A stretch of DNA of 64,000 bases from contig NZ_JAGGOG010000025.1 of NCBI RefSeq assembly GCF_018614655.1, positions 62,001 through 126,000 of the forward strand, given 5' to 3'. The position numbers and the translations under genes are program-made. The DNA is from Pseudomonas fluorescens (GTDB lineage: Bacteria > Pseudomonadota > Gammaproteobacteria > Pseudomonadales > Pseudomonadaceae). Below the pieces are notes generated by a model, which saw nothing but the letters and a program-made list of their open reading frames with translations, searched no databases and was not told where the DNA came from. Positions 16,126 through 24,635 of this stretch are shown piece by piece (within the stretch, counting starts at the first letter, position 1; every line of letters starts with the position of its first letter).

Positions 16126-16424
16126 TTGCCCATGATTCGGCCAGCAAACCCATAAACGCGGCGCAACCCGCTCAGATCCACCAGTTCCACTTCTCGGCTT
16201 TGTCCCGGCTCAAACCGTACGGCCGTGCCCGCCGGGATGTTCAGGCGCATGCCGCGGCTGGCGGCACGGTCAAACGTCAAGGCGTCGTTGGTTTCGAAAA
16301 AGTGGTAATGGGAGCCGACCTGGATCGGTCGGTCACCGCTGTTGGCCACGCTCAGGCTGATGGTACGGCGGCCGACGTTGAGTTCGATATCGCCAGGCTG
16401 GATCCGGTATTCGCCAGGAATCAT
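16119..16424 (-). CDS. ureB: Urease subunit beta
   Basis: The 101-residue structural subunit starts MIPGEYRIQPGDIELN and contains the conserved GSHYHFFETN segment, both diagnostic of UreB. It forms the (alpha-beta-gamma)3 urease complex with UreA and UreC. Its start overlaps the upstream acetyltransferase stop (ATGA), so translation is probably coupled. The TAG stop lies inside the GTAGCC-family repeat; the last residues (RIMGNL) end at normal family length, so the protein is not truncated. Confidence 0.96.
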   Translation of the reverse strand: MIPGEYRIQPGDIELNVGRRTISLSVANSGDRPIQVGSHYHFFETNDALTFDRAASRGMRLNIPAGTAVRFEPGQSREVELVDLSGLRRVYGFAGRIMGNL

Positions 16425-16954
16425 TCAGGTTGCCCCAGGGTCTTGAAGTAGATGGCGGTCGGGCTGTAGCGCCCGTCCGGGCTTTGGCAGTAGTTGGGCA
16501 GTTCGCCGACCCTGGTGTAGCGCAGGGACTGATAGAAGGCTTCGGCGTCGGAGCCGGCTTCGGTGTCCAGGTACAGCAGGCCGCGTTTATGCTGATGGGC
16601 GCTCAGTTCCAGGGCATTCATCAGTTGCTGGCCCAGGCCTCGACGGCGAGCCTCACTGTGCACCAGCAGCTTTTGCACCTCGGCGCGGTTCAGTCCGTTG
16701 GTTTTCTGGCACAACGCCAATTGCACACTGGCGAGTACCTGTTCATCGCGCACCACCACCCACAGCAGCAGACTGGCGTCTTCGACGGCGGCCTGTACAC
16801 CGCTCAAATAGGTGCGGGCCTGGGCCTCGTCGAAATCGGCCATGAACCCTACGGATGCCCCATGCTTCACTGCGTCCAGCAACAACTCAATCAAGCCCTG
16901 ACGGTAATGGGCAAAACTTTCAGCATTGACTTGACGCAGTTGGGCGGCGTTCAT
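16421..16954 (-). CDS. GNAT family N-acetyltransferase in the urease operon
   Basis: The 177-residue product has a GNAT fold: a mid-protein beta strand (LLLWVVVRDEQVLASVQLAL), the acetyl-CoA loop in VHSEARRRGLGQQLMNALE, and a C-terminal LYLDTEAGSDAEAFYQSLRY segment. I choose the ATG at 16954, which has AAGGAG eight bases upstream; a GTG at 16963 would leave no space after that site. It lies between the Pita/MddA-like gene and ureB with an ATGA overlap. As I recall, P. aeruginosa has only one acetyltransferase between ureA and ureB, so this second one looks lineage-specific. The substrate is unknown. Confidence 0.85.
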   Translation of the reverse strand: MNAAQLRQVNAESFAHYRQGLIELLLDAVKHGASVGFMADFDEAQARTYLSGVQAAVEDASLLLWVVVRDEQVLASVQLALCQKTNGLNRAEVQKLLVHSEARRRGLGQQLMNALELSAHQHKRGLLYLDTEAGSDAEAFYQSLRYTRVGELPNYCQSPDGRYSPTAIYFKTLGQPE

Positions 16955-16959
16955 CGGTG

Positions 16960-17481
16960 TCACTCCTTGGAGGGCGTAGCGCCTGGGTTGAGCGTCAGTT
17001 GCATGAAGGTCAGGTCCAGCCAGCGGCCGAACTTGGTGCCCACTTGCGGCATCTGCCCGGTGGTGATGAACCCCAGGCCCTCATGCAGGCGGATTGAAGC
17101 CTGGTTGGCGCTTTCGATGGCGGCGACCATCACGTGCTTGTCGCAGGTTTTCGCCCGTTCGATCAGGGCTTCCATCAGACGCGGGCCGAGGCCTTTGCCG
17201 CGCTGGTCGTTGCGCACGTACACCGAGTGCTCGACGGTATGGCGAAAGCCTTCGAAGGGCCGCCAGTCACCGAATGAGGCGTAGCCCAGCACTTGATCAT
17301 CGTCGACGGCCACCAGGACCGGATAGCGCTGTGCCTGCCGCGCGCTGAACCAGGCCTGGCGATTGTCCAGATCTACCGGTTGTTCATTCCAGATCGCCGT
17401 GGTGTTCAGGACTGCATCATTGTAAATATCGCGGATCGCCGGCAGGTCGCCGTGTACCGCGTCACGAATCAGCAAAGACAT
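16960..17481 (-). CDS. Methionine sulfone/sulfoximine-type N-acetyltransferase (MddA/Pita-like)
   Basis: The 173-residue GNAT protein has the pattern of phosphinothricin acetyltransferases: IRDAVHGDLPAIRDIYNDAV at the N-terminus, EHSVYVRNDQRGKGLG as the acetyl-CoA loop, and VAAIESANQASIRLHEGLGF. It closely resembles P. aeruginosa PA4866, which also lies between ureA and ureB and acetylates methionine sulfoximine and sulfone. A link to protecting glutamine synthetase from such analogues would suit a nitrogen operon, but that is inference. Confidence 0.85.
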   Translation of the reverse strand: MSLLIRDAVHGDLPAIRDIYNDAVLNTTAIWNEQPVDLDNRQAWFSARQAQRYPVLVAVDDDQVLGYASFGDWRPFEGFRHTVEHSVYVRNDQRGKGLGPRLMEALIERAKTCDKHVMVAAIESANQASIRLHEGLGFITTGQMPQVGTKFGRWLDLTFMQLTLNPGATPSKE

Positions 17482-17490
17482 GGCCGGGCC

Positions 17491-17793
17491 TCAAGCGATG
17501 GGTTGGTGGACGGTGACCAGTTTGGTGCCGTCGGGGAAGGTGGCTTCCACCTGGATGTCCGGGATCATTTCCGGGATGCCTTCCATTACTTGCTCGCGAC
17601 TGAGTAGGGTGGTGCCGTAATGCATCAGGTCGGCCACGGTGCGGCCGTCACGGGCGCCTTCCAGCAGCGCGGCGCAGATGTAGGCAATGGTTTCCGGATA
17701 GTTGAGCTTCACACCGCGCGCCAACCGCCGCTCGGCCACAAGGCCGGCGGTGAAGATCAGCAGTTTGTCTTTTTCCCGTGGGGTCAGGTCCAT
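17491..17793 (-). CDS. ureA: Urease subunit gamma
   Basis: The 100-residue subunit begins MDLTPREKDKLLIFTAGLVAE and contains LNYPETIAYI and EVEATFPDGTKLVTVHQPI-like segments, which define UreA. Length is normal. It is followed after 9 bp by the MddA-like gene. A composite REP element separates it from upstream ureD. Confidence 0.97.
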   Translation of the reverse strand: MDLTPREKDKLLIFTAGLVAERRLARGVKLNYPETIAYICAALLEGARDGRTVADLMHYGTTLLSREQVMEGIPEMIPDIQVEATFPDGTKLVTVHQPIA

Positions 17794-17830
17794 TGTTTAG
17801 TCCGTCATGAAAAACATTCTTAAAAACACC

Positions 17831-17957
17831 GAAGATCAAAATGTGGGAGCGGGTTTGCTCGCGAAAGCGGTGGGTCAGCCAAACATTGAGCGACTGACAC
17901 CACGCCTTCGCGAGCAAGCCCGCTCCCACACAAGCCCGCTCCCACATGTTGATCTTC
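17831..17957. repeat. Composite REP element with three REP half-units
   Basis: A full REPIN (17841-17930) is followed directly by a third, partial unit (CAAGCCCGCTCCCACAT, 17931-17946). The flanks GAAGATCAA at 17831 and TTGATCTTC ending at 17957 are also inverted repeats. The element lies between ureD and ureA, and its right flank overlaps the ureD stop region. Confidence 0.82.
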
Positions 17958-18795
17958 ATGTGCTCCAGATTCTGGGTGAAACCGCTTCACGCCCCAGCAT
18001 CGCCGGGCGCAGTAATCGCCACAAATCAATCAACCAGCTGCGCGCCAGCAGCGCTTCGCTGGCCAGGCAACGCGCCACCAGCAGGCCGGGTAACTGGGTC
18101 AGGTCGCCGCACACCGCATGGGGCAGGGAGCGACACTGCTCCAGCAACTCACTGTCGATATCACCGGTCACCAGCAAGGTGGCAAACACCGGATGCCCGT
18201 CCAGGCCAATCGGCGAGTCGAGCAACCCGTCGGCGCCCACAATGCGCTGGCGTTCATGCCAAATCAACTGGCCTTCGCGGCGGATATCCAGGGCCGACTG
18301 GAAGTGCCCGAGGTCAAAGCGCTCGCCGCTGGCCGGGCGTCCCAGGGCTATCACGTCCCAATAAAACAGCCGGGCGTCGCCTTCAAGGTCAATGCGTGTG
18401 CTCAGTTCAGCCTGGGCGGCGCTGAACACGATAGTTTCCTGGGGCAGCCACTCCAGAGTGGCGCCGGCTTTCACGGTCAACGCCACCTGCTGATAGGCCG
18501 GGCCGCTGGCGCGGTACCACTTGGCGGCTCCCGGGCTGGTCAACTGCGCCCAAGCACCTTCGGCGACATCCACGTTGATATTCAGGCGGTCACCGCCGGC
18601 AATCCCGCCCGGTGGGTGCACGATGATGTGCTGGCACACCTCGGGGCCTTCGGCATACAGGTGCTTCTGCACCCGCAGCGGCCCCAGATGGCGGCGCAGG
18701 ACCGGGCGTGTGGTATCGCCAAAACGGGCGTAGCCGAGTTCCAGCTCGGCGTGCCAGCTGGGGGTGAACAGGGCGGTTGCGGCAGGCAGGGTCAT
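17956..18795 (-). CDS. ureD: Urease accessory protein UreD
   Basis: The 279-residue product has UreD signatures: HIIVHPPGGIAGGDRL, TSPGAAKWYRA and EWLPQETIVF. UreD (UreH) forms a complex with UreF and UreG to deliver nickel to apo-urease. It lies 30 bp after urtE and is probably in the same transcript as the urea transporter. The partners ureEFG are not in the window. Confidence 0.96.
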   Translation of the reverse strand: MTLPAATALFTPSWHAELELGYARFGDTTRPVLRRHLGPLRVQKHLYAEGPEVCQHIIVHPPGGIAGGDRLNINVDVAEGAWAQLTSPGAAKWYRASGPAYQQVALTVKAGATLEWLPQETIVFSAAQAELSTRIDLEGDARLFYWDVIALGRPASGERFDLGHFQSALDIRREGQLIWHERQRIVGADGLLDSPIGLDGHPVFATLLVTGDIDSELLEQCRSLPHAVCGDLTQLPGLLVARCLASEALLARSWLIDLWRLLRPAMLGREAVSPRIWST

Positions 18796-18825
18796 GGTCA
18801 GTGCTTATCGTCAGGACGCTACAGA

Positions 18826-19524
18826 TTAGATCGTAACGAGACCGCGCACACCCTCGCTTTCCATATTTTCTCCACGGCCTTGCTGGACGATTTCACCCCG
18901 GGACATCACCAGATACTGGTCGGCCAGTTCGGCGGCGAAGTCGTAGAACTGCTCCACCAGCAGGATTGCCATATCACCGCGTGCGGCGAGTTGCTTGATC
19001 ACCGCACCGATCTCCTTGATCACCGACGGCTGAATACCTTCAGTGGGTTCATCGAGAATCAGCAGGCGCGGGCGGCTGGCCAGGGCCCTGCCGATCGCCA
19101 ACTGCTGTTGCTGGCCGCCGGACAAATCGCCGCCACGGCGTTGCTTCATCTGCAGCAGCACCGGGAACAGTTCGTAGATAAAGGCCGGGACTTCCTTGGC
19201 TTCGGAACCGGGGAAACGCGACAGGCCCATCAGCAGGTTCTCCTCCACCGTCAATCGCCCGAAAATCTCCCGGCCCTGGGGCACATAGGCGATCCCGGCG
19301 TGGACGCGCTGGTGTGGTTTGAAACCGGTAATGGCGCGGCCTTCCCAGTTCACCGCGCCTTCCTTGGCCGGCAACAAGCCCATCAGGCATTTGAGCAAGG
19401 TGGTCTTGCCCACGCCGTTACGGCCCAGCAGGCAGGTGACTTCACCGACTTTCACGTCGAACGAAAGGCCGCGCAGGATGTGGCTACCGCCGTAGTACTG
19501 GTGCAGTTTATCGACTTGCAGCAT
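18826..19524 (-). CDS. urtE: Urea ABC transporter ATP-binding protein UrtE
   Basis: The 232-residue ATPase has Walker A GRNGVGKTT, signature LSGGQQQQLAIGRAL and Walker B LLILDEPTEGIQ. It is LivF-like, and the start MLQVDKLHQYYGGSHILRG with a GAGGGAA ribosome site suits UrtE. It energises urea import with UrtD. A GTAGCC-family repeat separates it from urtD. Confidence 0.95.
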   Translation of the reverse strand: MLQVDKLHQYYGGSHILRGLSFDVKVGEVTCLLGRNGVGKTTLLKCLMGLLPAKEGAVNWEGRAITGFKPHQRVHAGIAYVPQGREIFGRLTVEENLLMGLSRFPGSEAKEVPAFIYELFPVLLQMKQRRGGDLSGGQQQQLAIGRALASRPRLLILDEPTEGIQPSVIKEIGAVIKQLAARGDMAILLVEQFYDFAAELADQYLVMSRGEIVQQGRGENMESEGVRGLVTI

Positions 19525-19549
19525 GTTCAAATTCCCTCTGGTTCGTACC

Positions 19550-19654
19550 CTGTAGCCGCTGCCGAAGGCTGCGATAAGGGCCGAAGGACCTTCATGTTCG
19601 TTGGAATGTCGGGGCCGCTTCGCTGCCCATCGCAGGCTGCGCCAGCGGCTACAG
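19550..19654. repeat. GTAGCC-family inverted repeat inside the urt operon
   Basis: CTGTAGCCGCTG (19550) and CAGCGGCTACAG (ending 19654) are exact inverted ends. Inner arms GGCTGCGAT and ATCGCAGGC pair imperfectly. The centre (ATAAGGGCCGAAGGACCTTC) is nearly identical to that of the element at 16017. It fills the urtD-urtE gap. Confidence 0.85.
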
Positions 19655-19655
19655 T

Positions 19656-20516
19656 TCACCGTCCCAAATACACTTCGATCACCCGCTCATTTTCCTGAAC
19701 CTGTTCCAGCGACCCTTCGGCCAGTACGCTGCCCTGGTGCAACACCGTCACGTGGTCGGCAATCGAGCCGACAAACCCCATGTCGTGTTCCACCACCATC
19801 AGCGAGTGCTTGCCCGCCAGGCGCTTGAACAGCTCGGCGGTAAATTCGGTTTCGGCGTCGGTCATGCCGGCCACCGGTTCGTCCAGCAGCAACAGTTGCG
19901 GGTCTTGCATCAACAGCATGCCGATCTCCAGGAACTGCTTCTGGCCGTGGGACAACAAACCGGCCGGGCGATTGACCGAGGCGGTGAGGCGGATGGTGTC
20001 GAGCACTTCGCTGATACGGTCCTTCTGCTCACCGCTCAGGCGTGCCCGCAGGCTGGCCCACACCGACTTGTCAGTCTTCTGCGCCAGCTCCAGGTTTTCG
20101 AACACGCTCAAGGCTTCGAACACCGTAGGTTTCTGGAACTTGCGCCCGATCCCGGCCTGGGCAATCTGTACTTCGCTCATGCTCGTCAGGTCCAGGGTTT
20201 CGCCGAACCAGGCTTTGCCGTGGCTGGGCCGGGTCTTGCCGGTGATCACGTCCATCAGCGTGGTCTTGCCCGCGCCGTTGGGGCCGATGATGCAGCGCAA
20301 TTCGCCGACGCCGATGTACAGGTTCAGGTCGTTAAGGGCTTTGAAGCCGTCGAAGCTGACGCTGATGTCTTCCAGGGTCAGGATGGTGCCATGGCGGGTA
20401 TTGAGGCCCTTGCCAGCAGCTTGGCCAAGACCAATGGCGTCGCGACTGCTACCGGCATCTTTATTGGGTTCAAGGATCGGTTCGAGCATGAATTCTGCCG
20501 TCGCTGTGATTCTCAT
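19656..20516 (-). CDS. urtD: Urea ABC transporter ATP-binding protein UrtD
   Basis: The 286-residue ATPase has Walker A IGPNGAGKTT, a signature region LSHGQKQFLEIG and Walker B LLLLDEPVAGM, and is LivG-like. An N-terminal extension of about 40 residues is common in pseudomonad UrtD. The start at 20516 overlaps the urtC stop (ATGA); longer upstream frames lie inside urtC. It pairs with UrtE at the inner membrane. Confidence 0.95.
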   Translation of the reverse strand: MRITATAEFMLEPILEPNKDAGSSRDAIGLGQAAGKGLNTRHGTILTLEDISVSFDGFKALNDLNLYIGVGELRCIIGPNGAGKTTLMDVITGKTRPSHGKAWFGETLDLTSMSEVQIAQAGIGRKFQKPTVFEALSVFENLELAQKTDKSVWASLRARLSGEQKDRISEVLDTIRLTASVNRPAGLLSHGQKQFLEIGMLLMQDPQLLLLDEPVAGMTDAETEFTAELFKRLAGKHSLMVVEHDMGFVGSIADHVTVLHQGSVLAEGSLEQVQENERVIEVYLGR

Positions 20517-21592
20517 TGGTCGCCCCTTTTCTTCAGCAGGCCGATCACGCCCTTGGGCAAATACAAGGTGACGATGATGAACAACGCCCCCAGGAAGAAC
20601 AGCCAGTACTCGGGAAATGCCACGGTGAACCAGCTCTTCATGCCGTTGACCACACCGGCACCCAGCAGTGGCCCGATCAGCGTGCCGCGCCCGCCGAGCG
20701 CAACCCACACGGCGGCTTCGATGGAGTTGGTCGGCGACATTTCGCTGGGGTTGATAATCCCCACTTGCGGCACATAGAGCGCACCCGCCAAACCACACAG
20801 CACGGCGCTCAATACCCAGACAAACAGCTTGAAACCACGCGGGTCGTAACCGCAGAACATCAGGCGATTTTCTGCATCGCGCAGTGCCGTCAGCACCCGG
20901 CCGAACTTGCTTTGCGCCAGGCGCCAGCCGATGTACAAGCTCGCCACCAGTAACAGCACCGTGGCCACAAACAACACCGCCCGCGTCCCAGGTTCGGTGA
21001 TGCCAAACCCGAGGATGCTGCGGAAATTGGTAAAGCCGTTGTTGCCGCCAAAACCGGTTTCGTTACGGAAGAACAGCAGCATCCCGGCGAAGGTCAGGGC
21101 CTGGGTCATGATCGAGAAATACACGCCCTTGATCCGCGAGCGGAAAGCGAAGAAACCAAACACCAAGGCCAGCAAGCCGGGCGCCAACACCACCAGGCAC
21201 ATGGCCCAGAGGAAGTGATTGGTGCCGACCCAATACCACGGCAGCTCGGTCCACGACAGGAAGGTCATGAACGCCGGCAGGTCATCACCGGAAGCCTGGC
21301 GCATCAGGTACATACCCATCGCATAACCGCCGAGGGCGAAGAACAAACCGTGGCCCAGGGACAACATTCCGGCGTAACCCCACACCAGGTCCAATGCCAG
21401 GGCGACGATGGCGTAACACAGGATCTTGCCCACAAGGGTCAAGGTATAGGCGGAGACGTGCAGCGGATTGTCCGGCGACAGCAGGGAAAGCAGCGGCATG
21501 GCCAGCAGCAGGATCAGGATCACTGCGCCGACCGCAATCGTTACCTTGGGGCCGGCCTTTTGCGTGGCCGTCAGCATCAATGGCTGGTTCAT
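20513..21592 (-). CDS. urtC: Urea ABC transporter permease UrtC
   Basis: The 359-residue protein has about nine membrane helices and the LivM-type core (LDLVWGYAGMLSLGHGLFFALGGY; GRVLTALRDAENRLMFCGYD, here shown as parts). It forms the channel with UrtB. Start and stop both overlap neighbours by ATGA, so urtB, urtC and urtD are translationally coupled. Confidence 0.95.
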   Translation of the reverse strand: MNQPLMLTATQKAGPKVTIAVGAVILILLLAMPLLSLLSPDNPLHVSAYTLTLVGKILCYAIVALALDLVWGYAGMLSLGHGLFFALGGYAMGMYLMRQASGDDLPAFMTFLSWTELPWYWVGTNHFLWAMCLVVLAPGLLALVFGFFAFRSRIKGVYFSIMTQALTFAGMLLFFRNETGFGGNNGFTNFRSILGFGITEPGTRAVLFVATVLLLVASLYIGWRLAQSKFGRVLTALRDAENRLMFCGYDPRGFKLFVWVLSAVLCGLAGALYVPQVGIINPSEMSPTNSIEAAVWVALGGRGTLIGPLLGAGVVNGMKSWFTVAFPEYWLFFLGALFIIVTLYLPKGVIGLLKKRGDQ

Positions 21593-23094
21593 CAGTCGAT
21601 CACCCGTCCTTTCAGTGCGAAGAGTCCTTGCGGGCGTTTCTGGATAAACAGAATGATCAGCGCGAGGATCAGAATCTTGCCGAGCACGGCACCGATCTGC
21701 GGTTCAAGAATCTTGTTGGCGATCCCCAGGCCGAAGGCGGCCATGACGCTGCCGGCCAACTGGCCGACGCCGCCGAGCACCACCACCAGGAACGAGTCGA
21801 TGATGTAGCTCTGGCCCAGGTCCGGGCCGACGTTGCCGATCTGACTCAAGGCCACACCGCCCAGCCCGGCGATGCCGGAACCGAGGCCAAAGGCGAGCAT
21901 GTCGACGCGTCCGGTGGGCACGCCGCAGCAGGCCGCCATGTTGCGGTTCTGGGTCACGGCCCGCACGTTGAGGCCCAGGCGGGTCTTGTTCAGCAGCAGC
22001 CAGGTCAGCACCACCACAAACAGCGCGAAGGCGATGATCACGATGCGGTTGTACGGCAGCACCAGGTTCGGCAGCACTTGAATCCCGCCCGACAACCAGG
22101 CCGGGTTGGCCACTTCAACGTTCTGTGCACCGAACACCAGACGCACCAATTGGATCAGCATCAGGCTGATGCCCCAGGTGGCGAGCAGCGTTTCCAGCGG
22201 GCGACCATAGAGGTGGCGAATCACTGTGCGTTCCAGAGCCATGCCGATCCCGGCGGTGACAAAGAACGCCACTGGCAGCGCGATCAGCGGGTAGAACTCG
22301 ATGGCTTGCGGCACGTAGCGCTGCATCAGCAACTGCACCATGTAGGTGGAGTAGGCGCCGAGCATCAGCATCTCGCCGTGGGCCATATTGATCACTCCGA
22401 GCAAGCCGAAGGTGATCGCTAGACCGAGGGCGGCGAGCAGCAGGATCGAACCCAGGGACATGCCGCTGAACGCCTGGCCGAGAACCTCGCCGACCATCAG
22501 TTTGCGCTTGACCTGGGCCAGGCTGGTTTCGGCGGCGGTGTGTACGGCCGCGTCCGCTTCGACGCCTGGGGCGAGCAAAGCTTCAAGACGCGTGCGGGCC
22601 AGCGGGTCACCGGTGCTGCCGAGCAAACGCACAGCGGCTAGGCGCACGGCCGGGTCGGTGTCGACCAGTTGCAGGTTGGCCAGGGCCAGGCTGAGGGCGG
22701 TGTGGACGCCTTCGTTGGTTTCGGCGGCCACTTGCTGGTCGAGGAATTTCAGTTGCGCGGGTTGCGCGCTTTTTTGCAGTTGTTGCGCGCCAGCCAGGCG
22801 TACCTTGGGATCAGCGGCGAGCAGCTGTTGGCTGGCCTGCACGTTGTCGATCAGGCCGCGCAGGCGATTGTTCAAACGCACGGCTTTGGTTTCTCCGTTG
22901 ACCGTGAGTTGGCCTTGTTGCAGGGCGTTGACCAGCTCGATGCGGGCCGGGTCGGGTTGGGCGGCCCAGTCCTGGAGCAGCTTGGCTTGTTGGGTCGGGT
23001 TGGCCGCGAGGAAGTCTTCGGCGTCGCCGGCGTGTGCGGAGAAGGGCAGCACAAGCAGCAGCGTCAGGAAATAGCGTTTGAGGGCAGTGGGCAT
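21592..23094 (-). CDS. urtB: Urea ABC transporter permease UrtB
   Basis: The 500-residue protein begins with a signal peptide (FLTLLLVLPFSAHA), then a periplasmic domain of about 170 residues rich in Ala, Leu and Gln. The LivH-type permease core follows (about residue 205 onward, with GLAITFGLLGVINMAHGEML and RAVTQNRNMAACCGV). This extra N-terminal domain is normal for UrtB. I choose the ATG at 23094 with AGGA upstream; a TTG two codons earlier is less likely. Confidence 0.95.
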   Translation of the reverse strand: MPTALKRYFLTLLLVLPFSAHAGDAEDFLAANPTQQAKLLQDWAAQPDPARIELVNALQQGQLTVNGETKAVRLNNRLRGLIDNVQASQQLLAADPKVRLAGAQQLQKSAQPAQLKFLDQQVAAETNEGVHTALSLALANLQLVDTDPAVRLAAVRLLGSTGDPLARTRLEALLAPGVEADAAVHTAAETSLAQVKRKLMVGEVLGQAFSGMSLGSILLLAALGLAITFGLLGVINMAHGEMLMLGAYSTYMVQLLMQRYVPQAIEFYPLIALPVAFFVTAGIGMALERTVIRHLYGRPLETLLATWGISLMLIQLVRLVFGAQNVEVANPAWLSGGIQVLPNLVLPYNRIVIIAFALFVVVLTWLLLNKTRLGLNVRAVTQNRNMAACCGVPTGRVDMLAFGLGSGIAGLGGVALSQIGNVGPDLGQSYIIDSFLVVVLGGVGQLAGSVMAAFGLGIANKILEPQIGAVLGKILILALIILFIQKRPQGLFALKGRVID

Positions 23095-23124
23095 AAACAA
23101 AGGTCCTGATCATACACGGTCAAA

Positions 23125-23230
23125 ATGTGGGAGCGGCGGTGCGACGATTCGACTTGCTCGCGAATGCGGTCTGTCAGTTGATGCAACAGTGCCTGACACT
23201 CCACTTTCGCGAGCAAGCCCGCTCCCACAT
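23125..23230. repeat. REPIN with variant left unit
   Basis: The right unit is a standard REP (CGCGAGCAAGCCCGCTCCC), while the left unit is interrupted by about 16 extra bases (CGGTGCGACGATTCGA) within the GGGAGCGG...CTTGCTCGC core. It lies between urtA and urtB. Confidence 0.8.
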
Positions 23231-23247
23231 TTGATCTGTGGCGTGGC

Positions 23248-24513
23248 TTAGTTGCTCTTGACGGCATAATCCGGCTTCTTGTCATTCCCCGGAATGAACG
23301 GGCTCCACGGCTGGGCGCGGATCGGCCCTTCGGTCTGCCACACCACCGAGAACTGCCCATCCGCCTGGATCTCGCCGATCATCACCGGCTTGTGCAGATG
23401 GTGGTTGGTCTTGTCCATGGTCAGGGTGTAGCCCGACGGTGCGGCGAAGGTCTGGCCGGCCAGGGCTTCGCGAACCTTGTCGACATCCGTGGACTTGGCT
23501 TTTTCCGCCGCTTGCGCCCACATATGGATACCGACGTAGGTGGCTTCCATCGGGTCGTTGGTCACCGCTTTATCGGCGCCCGGCAGGTTGTGTTTCTTGG
23601 CGTAGGCTTTCCAATCCGCGACAAACTTCTGGTTCACCGGGTTCTCTACCGACTGGAAGTAATTCCACGCGGCGAGGTTGCCCACCAGCGGCTTGGTGTC
23701 GATACCGCGCAGTTCTTCTTCACCCACCGAGAACGCGACCACTGGAACATCGGTGGCCTTCAGGCCCTGGTTGGCCAGTTCTTTATAGAACGGCACGTTG
23801 GAGTCGCCATTGACGGTGGAGATCACCGCCGTCTTGCCACCCGCAGAGAATTTTTTGATGTTGGCCACGATGGTCTGGTAATCGCTATGACCGAACGGGG
23901 TGTAGACCTCTTCGATGTCCTTGTCGGCTACGCCTTTGGAGTGCAGGAAGGAGCGCAAGATCTTGTTGGTAGTACGCGGGTACACATAGTCGGTGCCCAA
24001 CAGGAAGAAGCGCTTGGCGCTGCCGCCTTCTTCGCTCATCAGGTACTCCACGGCAGGGATCGCCTGCTGGTTCGGCGCGGCACCGGTGTAGAACACGTTG
24101 GGCGACATTTCTTCGCCTTCGTATTGCACGGGATAGAACAGCAGGCCGTTGAGTTCTTCAAACACCGGCAACACCGATTTACGCGACACCGACGTCCAGC
24201 AGCCGAACACCACGGCGACCTTGTCCTGAGTCAGTAACTGCCGGCCTTTTTCGGCAAACAGCGGCCAGTTGGAGGCCGGGTCCACCACCACCGGCTCCAG
24301 CATCTTGCCGTTGACCCCACCCTTGGCGTTGATCTCGTCGATGGTCATCAACGCCATGTCTTTAAGCGATGTTTCGGAGATGGCCATGGTCCCGGACAGC
24401 GAGTGCAGGATGCCGACTTTGATGGTCTCGGCGGCCTGGACGGTCCAGGTCAGGCCCATGGCGGCAATGGATGCCGACAGAGTGAAAGCCTTGATCAAAC
24501 TGCGACGCTTCAT
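23248..24513 (-). CDS. urtA: Urea ABC transporter substrate-binding protein UrtA
   Basis: The 421-residue periplasmic protein starts with a basic RRSLIKA signal of Tat-like type and a hydrophobic stretch ending VQA. The mature part has KVGILHSLSGTMAISE, VVFGCWTSVSRKSVLPVFEE, LLFYPVQYEGEEMSPNVFY and FGHSDYQTIVANIK, which are diagnostic of UrtA/FmdD. It binds urea for the UrtBCDE importer. The ATG at 24513 has a GGAGA site. It heads the operon behind a sigma-54 promoter. Confidence 0.96.
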   Translation of the reverse strand: MKRRSLIKAFTLSASIAAMGLTWTVQAAETIKVGILHSLSGTMAISETSLKDMALMTIDEINAKGGVNGKMLEPVVVDPASNWPLFAEKGRQLLTQDKVAVVFGCWTSVSRKSVLPVFEELNGLLFYPVQYEGEEMSPNVFYTGAAPNQQAIPAVEYLMSEEGGSAKRFFLLGTDYVYPRTTNKILRSFLHSKGVADKDIEEVYTPFGHSDYQTIVANIKKFSAGGKTAVISTVNGDSNVPFYKELANQGLKATDVPVVAFSVGEEELRGIDTKPLVGNLAAWNYFQSVENPVNQKFVADWKAYAKKHNLPGADKAVTNDPMEATYVGIHMWAQAAEKAKSTDVDKVREALAGQTFAAPSGYTLTMDKTNHHLHKPVMIGEIQADGQFSVVWQTEGPIRAQPWSPFIPGNDKKPDYAVKSN

Positions 24514-24567
24514 GGTGCGATCTCCGTGACTCAACGTTGTTATCGAGGGACAAGTTGAGTGGAGCTT

Positions 24568-24583
24568 TGCAAGCGGTGTGCCT
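24568..24583 (-). promoter_or_regulatory. Sigma-54 promoter of urtA
   Basis: Read on the minus strand, the site is AGGCACACCGCTTGCA. It has GG and GC separated by exactly 10 bases and matches TGGCAC-N5-TTGCA except for the first base. It lies about 55 bp before the urtA start. This fits nitrogen control by NtrC, which is known for urea uptake genes. Confidence 0.72.
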
Positions 24584-24635
24584 AGTCGTACAAAGGCAGG
24601 AAATGGTCGTTTTATTCAGGGCCTGGCAGCATCAA

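Noticed and set aside
18118..19698. 526-codon plus-strand frame over ureD and urtE
   Set aside because: It is antisense to two genes with full catalytic and family motifs, crosses a repeat, and its translation is Gln/His/Gly-rich without domains. Such frames are common opposite high-GC genes.
20517..20798. N-terminal extension of UrtD
   Set aside because: The upstream part of the frame overlaps urtC out of frame and is Arg/Cys-rich; the ATGA overlap start at 20516 is standard.
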